This document shows, in pieces, positions 1 through 6,007 of a stretch of DNA of 20,563 bases. Within the stretch, counting starts at the first letter, position 1. Each line of letters starts with the position of its first letter. The DNA lies in contig CAKTKT010000033.1 in the NCBI GenBank assembly GCA_934572325.1, positions 1-20,563 on the forward strand, in the 5' to 3' direction. A model generated the notes under the pieces. It ran no database searches. It saw only the letters and a program-made list of their open reading frames with translations, and had not been told where the DNA came from. The translations under genes were made by a program, and so were the position numbers. Origin of the DNA: an uncultured Oscillospiraceae bacterium. Its GTDB lineage: Bacteria; Bacillota; Clostridia; Oscillospirales; Oscillospiraceae.

Positions 1-200
1 AATTTTCCGTCTGATTTCATGAGCTTTTTTTGAAATACACAAAGTATTCCTGCAAAAAGCTCATTTTATCAGCCGAATAAATTATTCGCCATGTCAGGCG
101 GCTGCCGTGCAAGCGGCGAGCCTGACGGCATTTGATGAAATAGTGTGATTCATCACACTATTTCTCGCCCAGCCATCTGACGTATTTAATCAGCGGTTAC
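1..200 (+). repeat. MITE-like repeat element, copy 1 (left end cut by window edge)
   Basis: Positions 1-77 and 163-200 match, nearly base for base, the reverse complement of the complete 160-bp element at 3798-3957. The right terminus ATTTAATCAGCGGTTAC (to 200) is the same terminal inverted repeat. The core is a long hairpin: ATGAGCTTTTT at 19-29 pairs with AAAAAGCTCAT at 54-64, and inside it AATAC (34-38) pairs with GTATT (44-48). About 80 bp at 78-162 are absent from the other copies and hold two more hairpins, listed separately. No reading frame is credible. The element ends one base before the stop codon of the minus-strand permease gene, so that gene is transcribed straight into it. The left terminus lies outside the window. 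Confidence 0.8.
93..164. repeat. Two hairpins in the extra segment of repeat copy 1
   Basis: The first inverted repeat has arms GTCAGGC (93-99) and GCCTGAC (120-126), with a further GCCG/CGGC pairing inside. The second is perfect: GAAATAGTGTGAT (137-149) and ATCACACTATTTC (152-164) with only two bases between. Neither hairpin occurs in the repeat copies at 3798 or 20027, so this segment was gained here or lost there. The pairing is directly visible. A role as a transcription terminator or RNA-processing site for the upstream minus-strand operon is only an inference, because no clear U-tract follows on the minus strand. Confidence 0.6.
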
Positions 201-201
201 T

Positions 202-1038
202 TCACGCGAGGTTGAGCCGCTTTTTCAGCAGCGCGGTCGTGGGGAAGTAGAAGATCGCGCCGAGCACGGCGGCGGCGACGGCGTTTGCGATGAGCACGAG
301 GTGTACCGCGGCAAAGCCGCCGGAGACCGTGAGGTCGCTGACCGTTATCTGTAAATTGCTCACCAGTCCTACCGCGCTTATCGCGGCGAGCGCGGCGGTG
401 GAGAGCAGAGACACGGCGATGCTTATCACAAAGTAGAACACGACGCTCCACGCCGCCTTGTGGTTGGCGAAGCTCTGCCCGATCGCCATGGCGAAGTAGA
501 AGTGCAGACAGTCGAACACGGAGCAGAGGAAGAACGCGGCGAGCGCTTCAAGCGCCACGCCGATGACGTTGCCCGCGCCGATGTGCGCGAACGCCTCGCG
601 CACCATGCCGCCGACGAGCGCGGCGTCCTCGCCGGTGAAGGCGAAGCTTGCGCCCACCGCGGCGAGCAGCAGCACTGCCAGCACCACGGCGACAACCGTG
701 GCGGCGAACCATATGAACGACACGAGGAGCTTTGCCCACACGAGCGCGTCCACGCTCACGGGCAGGGTGAACATCAGATAGCCCTCGCTGCCGAGGAGAT
801 TTTTATAGAAGCGCTCTATCATGACGATGAGCGCCGCCACGCACACGGCGAACACGCACACCGCAAACGCGATGATGGTGAGCACAAAAACAACGGTCAT
901 AAAGCCCATGTCCTGCTCGCGGTCGAGCAGCGCCACCGATATGCCGGACAGCATCGCCAGCACCAGCACCGCCGCGATGAGCGGCAGCATGACGCGGCTC
1001 GTCGCGCGAAGCTCCTGTTTTATAAGCTTGCCTAGCAT
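202..1038 (-). CDS. ABC-2-like transporter permease of a GntR-linked cassette
   Basis: This is a 278-residue, strongly hydrophobic protein with about six membrane segments, roughly at residues 17-37, 47-75, 100-130, 155-185, 193-222 and 240-265. It is the membrane half of an ABC exporter whose ATPase is encoded just upstream. The ATG at 1038 overlaps the ATPase stop (1032-1034) and has a GGAGG ribosome binding site inside the ATPase gene, so the two genes are probably translationally coupled. The TGA stop is at 202-204, against repeat copy 1. The GntR-ATPase-permease arrangement is known in Firmicutes (YtrA-type cassettes), where it often responds to cell-envelope stress or antibiotics. The substrate cannot be read from the sequence. 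Confidence 0.8.
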   Translation of the reverse strand: MLGKLIKQELRATSRVMLPLIAAVLVLAMLSGISVALLDREQDMGFMTVVFVLTIIAFAVCVFAVCVAALIVMIERFYKNLLGSEGYLMFTLPVSVDALVWAKLLVSFIWFAATVVAVVLAVLLLAAVGASFAFTGEDAALVGGMVREAFAHIGAGNVIGVALEALAAFFLCSVFDCLHFYFAMAIGQSFANHKAAWSVVFYFVISIAVSLLSTAALAAISAVGLVSNLQITVSDLTVSGGFAAVHLVLIANAVAAAVLGAIFYFPTTALLKKRLNLA

Positions 1039-1727
1039 TTGAATACCTCCCTGAAAAGAGCGTCAACGCTCTTGCCGTGCTTTTCCCTTATCTCGTCCAC
1101 GCCGGAGCGGAGCGCTATCCTGCCCCGATTGACGAATATGACCTCGTCGAGGACGTTCTCCACGTCGCCGATGAGATGCGTGGAGATGACGACTGCGGCG
1201 TCGGGGTCGTAGTTTTTGATGATGGTGTCGAGGATGAAGTCGCGCGTGGCGGGATCGACGCCGCCTATCGGCTCATCGAGAAGATAGAGCTTGGCGCGGC
1301 GGCTCATCACGAGTATGAGCTGCACCTTCTCCTGCGTGCCCTTGGACATCTGCGAGAGCTTCTGCTTCGGCGAGAGCGCGAGCCGCGCGAGCATATCCGC
1401 ACACCGCTCGCGGTCAAAGTCCGCGTAGAAGTCTGCGTACAGCTCCGTGAGCTTTTCCACGCTCATCCACTCCGGCAGGTGCAGCTTGTCGGGCAGATAG
1501 CTCACGACCGCCTTCGTCGCCGGAGAGGGGCGCTCCCCGCAGATGAGTATCTCGCCCGCCGTCGGGGCGAGCAGTCCGTTTGCCAGCTTTATGAGCGTGG
1601 TCTTGCCGCTGCCGTTCGGACCCAAAAGCCCGACGACGCGCCCCGGCTCGACCGTGAAGCTGACGTTCTCCAGCGCCGTCACCTTGCCGTAGCGCTTGGT
1701 GAGATCCTTACATTCAAGTGTTGCCAT
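1032..1727 (-). CDS. ABC transporter ATP-binding protein (YtrB-like)
   Basis: A 231-residue nucleotide-binding subunit. Walker A is GPNGSGKT at residues 36-43, the ABC signature is the non-canonical SQMSKGTQ near 125-132, and Walker B is LYLLDEP near 147-153, followed by a D-loop GGVD. The degenerate signature is usual in exporter ATPases of the YtrB/YhcG/EcfA-like group. The reading frame stays open to 1772, but the ATG at 1727 is preferred: AAGGAGG lies just upstream and the protein then begins MATLECKDLTKRYG as the family does. The gene overlaps the GntR gene by 14 nt and the permease by 7 nt, so the three probably form one coupled operon. It should energise the permease encoded at 202-1038. 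Confidence 0.88.
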   Translation of the reverse strand: MATLECKDLTKRYGKVTALENVSFTVEPGRVVGLLGPNGSGKTTLIKLANGLLAPTAGEILICGERPSPATKAVVSYLPDKLHLPEWMSVEKLTELYADFYADFDRERCADMLARLALSPKQKLSQMSKGTQEKVQLILVMSRRAKLYLLDEPIGGVDPATRDFILDTIIKNYDPDAAVVISTHLIGDVENVLDEVIFVNRGRIALRSGVDEIREKHGKSVDALFREVFKC

Positions 1728-2094
1728 TGCCGTCCTCCTTTTCGCCGCTCTCAAGCAGCCGTATAATGTCATCCTTGGTGTAGCCTATGCGCCGCATCGA
1801 ATCCATGAACGAGCGTATGCCCGCCTCCGCCAGCGCCTTTTTCGTCGCCTCGATCACGTCCTCATCCTCCGTCACGAATCTTCCGCTGCTCCGCTGTGTG
1901 TACACAAGCCCAAGCCGCTCCAGCTCCTGAAACGCGCGCTGCATGGTGTTGGGGTTCACGCCCGCCTCAAAGGCGAGATCGCGCACCGCCGAAAGCCGCT
2001 GCCCGCGCGCGTATTCGCCGGAGACGATGGCGCGCTTTATCCTGTCCACAAGCTGAGTGTAGATAGGCATATTGTTGTCAAACTGCCATTCCAT
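1714..2094 (-). CDS. GntR-family transcriptional regulator, YtrA subfamily
   Basis: A 126-residue protein with an N-terminal winged helix (about residues 10-75) that includes the GntR recognition region LSAVRDLAFEAGVNPNTMQR. Only a short C-terminal tail follows, which is the YtrA-subfamily size; FadR- and HutC-type members are about 230 residues or more. The ATG at 2094 is chosen over a GTG at 2100 because AGGAGG (2102-2107) is 7 nt from the ATG but only 1 nt from the GTG. It is the first gene of the operon with the ATPase and permease. The perfect palindrome at 2117-2136, just downstream of the -10, suggests that it represses its own operon until an inducer appears. Confidence 0.88.
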   Translation of the reverse strand: MEWQFDNNMPIYTQLVDRIKRAIVSGEYARGQRLSAVRDLAFEAGVNPNTMQRAFQELERLGLVYTQRSSGRFVTEDEDVIEATKKALAEAGIRSFMDSMRRIGYTKDDIIRLLESGEKEDGNGNT

Positions 2095-2116
2095 TATCAC
2101 ACCTCCTGCGTATCAC

Positions 2117-2136
2117 TGTACTAAGCGATTAGTACA
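2117..2136. promoter_or_regulatory. Putative GntR/YtrA operator
   Basis: A perfect inverted repeat, TGTACTAA-GCGA-TTAGTACA. It overlaps the 3' part of the minus-strand -10 element and the likely transcription start, upstream of the GntR gene. Its symmetry and position are what autorepression by a dimeric GntR protein needs. Binding is inferred. Confidence 0.72.
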
Positions 2137-2162
2137 ATAACACAGCGGTGCGGGTTTGTCAA
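2134..2162 (-). promoter_or_regulatory. Sigma-A-type promoter of the GntR-ABC operon
   Basis: Reading the minus strand, TTGACA (2162-2157), 17 nt, then TATTGT (2139-2134). The -35 is a perfect consensus and the -10 matches at 4 of 6 positions. The operator palindrome begins inside the -10. Confidence 0.7.
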
Positions 2163-2172
2163 GAGCCTTTTG

Positions 2173-2206
2173 AAAAAAATATGCGCGCGGCAAAAACCGC
2201 GCGCAT
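2173..2206 (-). terminator. Intrinsic terminator of the Rrf2 gene
   Basis: On the minus strand a 10-bp GC-rich stem (ATGCGCGCGG with CCGCGCGCAT, six-base loop) is followed by a run of seven T. It starts 19 bp after the Rrf2 stop codon and separates that gene from the GntR promoter. Confidence 0.88.
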
Positions 2207-2224
2207 CAACGCATACGTATATAT

Positions 2225-2644
2225 CTATTTTCTCCACCGCTCGCCGGAGAGCAGGTCGGCGAGGGTGACGGCGTCGAGATAGCCGTTGATGAGCTCGTCC
2301 AGCTCCATCCACATCGGCACGGTCAGACATTCGCCCGCGCGCTCACAGTGGACGCTGCCGCTGCGTATGCACGCAACGGGGGCGAGGTTGTCCTCAATGC
2401 AGCGGAGAACATCCCCCACGCGGTACTCCGACGCGGGCTTTGTCAGCCGATACCCGCCCTCCTTGCCGCGCGTGCTGTCCACAAGTCCGGTTTTTTTCAG
2501 ACTGCTCACGATTATCTCAAGATATTTCATGGATACCTGCTGACGCTCGGCGATGGTCTTGAGCGAGACGAAGCCCTCGTCCCGATGCTGCGCAAGGTCG
2601 AGCATCACGCGCAGGGCGTAGCGCCCCTTGGTCGTTACATTCAT
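2225..2644 (-). CDS. Rrf2-family (IscR-like) transcriptional regulator
   Basis: A 139-residue protein beginning MNVTTKGRYALRVM, the usual Rrf2 start, so the ATG at 2644 is chosen over the open frame to 2722; AAGGA precedes it. The N-terminal winged helix includes VSMKYLEIIVSSLKKTGLV, and the wing has the family motif RGKEGGYRL (59-67). Cys92, Cys100 and Cys106 are placed like the three Fe-S-ligating Cys of IscR (the first at 92). It may therefore sense iron-sulfur cluster status or redox and control cluster assembly. The only Suf genes in the window lie about 10 kb away, not next to it. CymR-like regulators usually lack the Cys triad. The target genes are unknown. Confidence 0.85.
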   Translation of the reverse strand: MNVTTKGRYALRVMLDLAQHRDEGFVSLKTIAERQQVSMKYLEIIVSSLKKTGLVDSTRGKEGGYRLTKPASEYRVGDVLRCIEDNLAPVACIRSGSVHCERAGECLTVPMWMELDELINGYLDAVTLADLLSGERWRK

Positions 2645-2710
2645 TGTGCTTGTCCTTTCTATAATGAGACAGCGCCGCAGCGCGGCGGACGAATCCATAA
2701 CTATATGCTT

Positions 2711-2739
2711 AATATACCACAAACCGACTAGGAATTAAA
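2711..2739 (-). promoter_or_regulatory. Possible Rrf2 gene promoter
   Basis: On the minus strand TATATT (2716-2711) resembles a -10, with the poor -35 candidate TTTAAT (2739-2734) 17 nt upstream. CCTAGTCGG lies between them and could be a regulator half-site. Weak evidence. Confidence 0.3.
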
Positions 2740-2768
2740 CACCCTACACGCGGCGCGGGCATAAAAAC

Positions 2769-2789
2769 GCTGTGCAAAATTTGCACAGC
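2769..2789. promoter_or_regulatory. Perfect 21-bp palindrome between Rrf2 and the amino-acid transporter
   Basis: The arms GCTGTGCAAA and TTTGCACAGC are exact complements around a single central A. The site lies between the divergent Rrf2 and transporter genes, about 18 bp upstream of the transporter -35. It could be an operator for an unidentified dimeric regulator. There is no T-run, so a terminator is less likely. Confidence 0.5.
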
Positions 2790-2806
2790 AAAAGGAGAAA
2801 AAGCTC

Positions 2807-2834
2807 TTGCTTTATTTCGCTAATGTGATATTAT
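2807..2834 (+). promoter_or_regulatory. Probable promoter of the amino-acid ABC transporter operon
   Basis: TTGCTT (2807-2812), 16 nt, TATTAT (2829-2834). The -10 matches consensus at 5 of 6 positions and the -35 at 4 of 6. It leaves a leader of about 95 nt before the lipoprotein start. Confidence 0.55.
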
Positions 2835-2937
2835 AGCAGCGTGCTAACAAGCTAACAACAAAAACCGGCCGGTCAACAGCCGGATCGCGCAAGGAAAGAC
2901 AAAACGATCTTCGCTATTTGAAATGGAGGACACAAAA

Positions 2938-3729
2938 ATGAAAAAGATACTTTCCATGCTTCTCGCACTCGTGACGGTGTTCGCGCTGTGCGCCTGCGGA
3001 CAGAGTGCCGCCCCCGCCGCGGACAGCGATCTTGCCTATGTTCAGGGCAAGGGTACGCTGATAGTCGGCATAACGGACTTTGCCCCGATGGACTACAGGG
3101 GCGACTCCGGCGAGTGGATAGGCTTCGACGCCGACGCCGCGAAGGCGTTTGCAAAGACTCTGGGCGTTGCCGCCGAGTTTGTCGAGATCGACTGGGACAA
3201 CAAGATCCTTGAGCTGAACAACAAGAGCATCGACTGCGTGTGGAACGGCATGACCCTCATTCCGGAGGTCACAAGCTCCATGGCGTGCTCCGAGCCGTAC
3301 TGCAACAACGCGCAGGTCGTCGTCGTGAAGGCTGACGTCGCCGACAAGTACCAGACCGCCGACAGCCTCTCCGAGCTGGCGTTCGCGGTGGAGGCAGGCT
3401 CCGCCGGTGAAGCCGCCGTCAAGGAGCTGGGCATCGAGCCCACCGCCGTGCAGAGTCAGGCCTCCGCGCTGATGGAGGTCGAGGCGGGCACTGCCGACGC
3501 CTGCGTCATTGATCTTCTGATGGCGGGCGCGATGATAGGCGAGGGGACGAGCTACCCCGATCTGAGCTACACCGTGCAGCTCACGAGCGAGGAGTACGGC
3601 GTGGGCTTTCGCAGCGGCAGCGACCTTGCCGCGAGGCTCAACGAGTTTTTTGCCGCCTCCTACGCCGACGGCAGCTTGATGGAGATTGCCAACACCTACG
3701 GCGTTCAGGAATCCATCATTGCAAGGTGA
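2938..3729 (+). CDS. Polar amino-acid ABC transporter substrate-binding lipoprotein
   Basis: A 263-residue periplasmic-binding-protein-like receptor (SBP_bac_3/HisJ-type). Residues 1-20 form a lipoprotein signal: two Lys, a hydrophobic stretch, then LCAC with the lipidated Cys at 20. The mature part begins with an Ala-rich linker. It carries family segments GTLIVGITDFAPMDYRG, GFDADAAKAFA and VWNGMTLIPE, and a central AVEAGSAGEAAVKE hinge region. The ATG at 2938 is used because the in-frame ATG at 2923 contains the GGAGG ribosome binding site itself. It captures a polar amino acid outside the membrane and hands it to the permease at 3997. A hairpin and an inserted repeat separate it from that gene. 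Confidence 0.9.
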   Translation: MKKILSMLLALVTVFALCACGQSAAPAADSDLAYVQGKGTLIVGITDFAPMDYRGDSGEWIGFDADAAKAFAKTLGVAAEFVEIDWDNKILELNNKSIDCVWNGMTLIPEVTSSMACSEPYCNNAQVVVVKADVADKYQTADSLSELAFAVEAGSAGEAAVKELGIEPTAVQSQASALMEVEAGTADACVIDLLMAGAMIGEGTSYPDLSYTVQLTSEEYGVGFRSGSDLAARLNEFFAASYADGSLMEIANTYGVQESIIAR

Positions 3730-3760
3730 GCTTGCTTATTGTAAAATCAGAGAGCTTTTA

Positions 3761-3797
3761 CCTAAAAGCAGAGAGGGCTCAGACCCTCTCTGCTTAG
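3761..3797 (+). terminator. Strong hairpin after the substrate-binding protein gene
   Basis: CCTAA(AA)GCAGAGAGGG pairs with CCCTCTCTGCTTAGG, a 15-bp stem with a two-base bulge and six-base loop. No U-tract follows, because the repeat element begins at 3798. It may be a partial terminator or RNA-stabilising hairpin that makes the binding protein more abundant than the membrane parts, as is common in ABC importer operons. Confidence 0.6.
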
Positions 3798-3957
3798 GTA
3801 ACCGCTGATTAAATACGTCAGATGGCTGGGCGAGAGGATTTTTCGGCTGATAAAATGAGTTTTTTGCAGGAATACTTTGTGTATTTCAAAAAAAGCTCAT
3901 GAAATCAGACGGAAAATTATCCGTTCAGACGCTGACATCTATTTAATCAGCGGTTAC
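3798..3957 (-). repeat. MITE-like repeat element, copy 2 (complete, 160 bp)
   Basis: A complete element bounded by GTAACCGCTGATTAAATA on the left and its near-exact reverse complement ending CAGCGGTTAC on the right. The flanking four bases are TTAG on both sides (3794-3797 and 3958-3961), consistent with a 4-bp target duplication. The core hairpin spans about 3855-3900. Its sequence is the reverse complement of copies 1 and 4, so it lies in the opposite orientation. It contains no plausible gene. It sits inside the amino-acid transporter operon, between the binding-protein hairpin and the permease gene. Confidence 0.85.
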
Positions 3958-3996
3958 TTAGGGCGTTCATCACACTGAATAGATAAGAGGTTTATC

Positions 3997-4656
3997 ATGT
4001 TCCAGACCGTTCTCGCTTCTCTGTCTCTGGGCTTTTTGAAGTCGCTTGAGATATTCGCGCTCACGCTTTTGGGCGCGATCCCCTTGGGGCTTATCATCTC
4101 CCTCGGCTCGATGAGCCGCTTCAAGCCGCTCGGCTTCTTTGTCAAGCTCGTCGTGTGGGTCATACGCGGCACGCCGCTGATGCTACAGCTTCTGCTCATC
4201 TACTACGGACCGGGCATCGTGCTGGGCAGCAACTGGTGGGGCAGCGGCGCAAGCGGGCGCTTTATCGCGGCGATGGTCGCGTTCATCTTCAACTACGCCT
4301 GCTATTTCTCCGAGATATTTCGCGGCGGCATTGAGGGCGTTCCGCGCGGACAGCGTGAGGCGGGGCAGGTGCTGGGCATGACTAACACGCAGATATTCTT
4401 CCGCGTGACGCTTATGCAGGTCATAAAGCGCATCGTCCCCCCGATGGGCAACGAGGTGATAACCCTCGTGAAGGACACGTCGCTCGTGCGCGTTATCGCG
4501 GTGTACGAGGTGATGTGGAACGGGCAGGCGTTCATCAAGTCCGCAGGCATCATATGGCCGCTGTTCTTTACGGGGGTGTACTACCTCGCGTTCAGCGGCA
4601 TACTGACGGTGCTGCTGGGCAGGCTTGAAAAGCGGCTGGACTATTTCAGAGTTTGA
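3997..4656 (+). CDS. Polar amino-acid ABC transporter permease (HisM/GlnP family)
   Basis: A 219-residue inner-membrane protein with about five membrane segments (near residues 10-38, 50-75, 86-105, 150-170 and 185-210). The cytoplasmic EAA loop, REAGQVLGMTNTQIFFRVTL, contacts the ATPase and is followed by the family segment PPMGNEVITLVKDTSLV. The RGTPLMLQ motif near residues 57-64 is also typical of this family. The ATG at 3997 has AAGAGG upstream. It probably works as a homodimer, since no second permease gene is present. It is 12 nt from the ATPase gene. Confidence 0.92.
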   Translation: MFQTVLASLSLGFLKSLEIFALTLLGAIPLGLIISLGSMSRFKPLGFFVKLVVWVIRGTPLMLQLLLIYYGPGIVLGSNWWGSGASGRFIAAMVAFIFNYACYFSEIFRGGIEGVPRGQREAGQVLGMTNTQIFFRVTLMQVIKRIVPPMGNEVITLVKDTSLVRVIAVYEVMWNGQAFIKSAGIIWPLFFTGVYYLAFSGILTVLLGRLEKRLDYFRV

Positions 4657-4668
4657 GGAGGGCGGAGC

Positions 4669-5451
4669 ATGGCTTTGCTGGAAGTAAAAGACCTGCGCAA
4701 GAGCTTTGATGAGCTTGAGGTGCTCAAGGGGATCAGCTTTTCAATGGAGCGCGGGGAGACGCTGTCCGTCATAGGTCCGTCCGGCGGCGGCAAGACGACG
4801 CTGCTCAGATGCATGAACTTTCTCGAGATGCCGGACTCTGGCGTCATCACCGTCGGCGGAGACGTGCTGTACTCCTCGTTAAAGGAGCACAGGCTCTCCG
4901 AGGATGAGATACGCCGCAACCGGCTGCACTTCGGGCTGGTGTTCCAGAGCTTCAACCTCTTCCCGCAGTATACGGCGCTGGAAAACGTCGCCCTTGCGCC
5001 GAAGCTGCAGGCGAAAAGCCGCGCGGACTACCGCGAGAGCAAGCGGGAGATAAACGCCGCCATCGAGCAAAGGAGCGAGGAGCTTCTGCGCCGCGTCGGG
5101 CTGGGGGATAAGCTGCGCTTTTACCCGCACCAGCTCTCCGGCGGGCAGCAGCAGCGCGTCGCCATTGCCCGCGCCCTCGCGCTCACACCGGAGGTGCTGT
5201 TCTTCGACGAGCCGACGAGCGCGCTCGACCCGGAGCTGACGGGCGAGGTGCTGGGCGTTATAAGGCAGCTTGCGAGCGAGAGGATGACGATGGTTGTCGT
5301 GACGCACGAGATGGGCTTCGCCGCGGCGGTGTCCGACAGGGTGCTCTTTATGGACGGCGGCGGCATCGTCGAGCAGGGCTCGCCCGCGCAGGTATTTGAA
5401 GACCCGCAGGAGGAGCGCACAAAGCAGTTTCTCAGCGGGTACGGAAAATAA
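4669..5451 (+). CDS. Polar amino-acid ABC transporter ATP-binding protein (GlnQ/HisP family)
   Basis: A 260-residue ATPase with Walker A GPSGGGKTT at 36-44, Q-loop VFQSFNLFP near 91-99, signature LSGGQQQR at 156-163, Walker B VLFFDEP near 176-182 and H-loop VVTHEMGF. It is about 15-20 residues longer than typical GlnQ because of charged insertions near residues 70-85 and 115-135. It ends with the family tail IFEDPQ-like VFEDPQEERTKQFL. A GGAGGGCGG ribosome binding site precedes the ATG. It drives import with the permease and lipoprotein upstream, and a strong terminator follows. Confidence 0.93.
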   Translation: MALLEVKDLRKSFDELEVLKGISFSMERGETLSVIGPSGGGKTTLLRCMNFLEMPDSGVITVGGDVLYSSLKEHRLSEDEIRRNRLHFGLVFQSFNLFPQYTALENVALAPKLQAKSRADYRESKREINAAIEQRSEELLRRVGLGDKLRFYPHQLSGGQQQRVAIARALALTPEVLFFDEPTSALDPELTGEVLGVIRQLASERMTMVVVTHEMGFAAAVSDRVLFMDGGGIVEQGSPAQVFEDPQEERTKQFLSGYGK

Positions 5452-5464
5452 GACAGAGCAGCAG

Positions 5465-5498
5465 AAAACCGCCCGTGTCGCATGGCACGGGCGGTTTT
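5465..5498 (+). terminator. Terminator of the amino-acid transporter operon
   Basis: AAAACCGCCCGTG pairs perfectly with CACGGGCGGTTTT around an eight-base loop, 13 nt after the ATPase stop. The A/T ends make it potentially bidirectional, so it may also back up termination of the convergent PepSY gene. Confidence 0.82.
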
Positions 5499-5542
5499 GC
5501 ATGAGGTGCGCAAGGGGGAAAATGGAAGCAAAGCATATTATG

Positions 5543-5561
5543 AAAAGGTGAAAGACCTTTT
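5543..5561 (-). terminator. Weak hairpin after the PepSY gene
   Basis: AAAAGGT and ACCTTTT form a 7-bp stem with a five-base loop, 14 bp past the PepSY stop on the minus strand. It is short and AT-rich with no long U-tract, so termination is uncertain. Confidence 0.3.
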
Positions 5562-5575
5562 GCATACCGTGACGG

Positions 5576-5884
5576 TCAATCGTCGAGCTCGGACGCGGTG
5601 TTGAGGATCTCACCGGTGCGCGCGTCGATGATGTACTCATAGTCCACGCCGAAGCTATCCACGTCCACATCGTACCACGCGGAGTAGCGGTTGTGCTCAA
5701 ACTCGGAATCCACGTCCTTTATCTGCGCGGGGGTCAGCCCCGAGGCGGCGACGGCGATCTCCTCCGCGGCGCGTCTGCCGATGTAGGCGGAGTTGTGCCG
5801 CCATATGAAGTACCCGCCGATGGCAAGCCCGAGGATAACAAGGGCGAGGAATATTATAAGTATGGTTTTAAGAGTTTTGTTCAT
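5576..5884 (-). CDS. Small membrane-anchored PepSY-domain protein
   Basis: A 102-residue protein with a Lys-bearing N terminus, one membrane segment (about residues 6-28) and an outer domain of about 70 residues. That domain has PepSY features: AAEEIAVAASGLTPAQIKDVDSEFE, then a DVDVDSFGVDYEYIIDARTGEILN strand pair. PepSY domains are thought to modulate proteases or sensor kinases outside the membrane. The ATG at 5884 is chosen because GAGGAG lies 8 nt upstream. The gene is divergent from the two-component system at 6008 and shares its regulatory region, so it is probably a target or accessory of that system. Confidence 0.8.
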   Translation of the reverse strand: MNKTLKTILIIFLALVILGLAIGGYFIWRHNSAYIGRRAAEEIAVAASGLTPAQIKDVDSEFEHNRYSAWYDVDVDSFGVDYEYIIDARTGEILNTASELDD

Positions 5885-5933
5885 TTCATTTTCTCCTCTC
5901 ATTTTGCTTTACGAGCATAGAATAATATGATAT

Positions 5934-5968
5934 TTTAAGAAAAGATTTAAAGAATATTTAATGTTTAC
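5934..5968. promoter_or_regulatory. Phased TTTAA direct repeats in the PepSY/two-component intergenic region
   Basis: TTTAA occurs at 5934-5938, 5946-5950 and 5957-5961, with TTTAC at 5964-5968. The first three are spaced 12 and 11 bp apart, about one helical turn. This is the layout of direct-repeat boxes bound by OmpR/PhoB-type regulators. It lies between the divergent PepSY and regulator genes and would suit autoregulation by the protein encoded at 6008. Binding is inferred. The plus-strand -10 candidate is TATGAT at 5977-5982, with no good -35, which is usual for an activator-dependent promoter. Confidence 0.5.
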
Positions 5969-6007
5969 GGTTACAGTATGATAAATACATGACGGGAGAG
6001 GGAGAGC

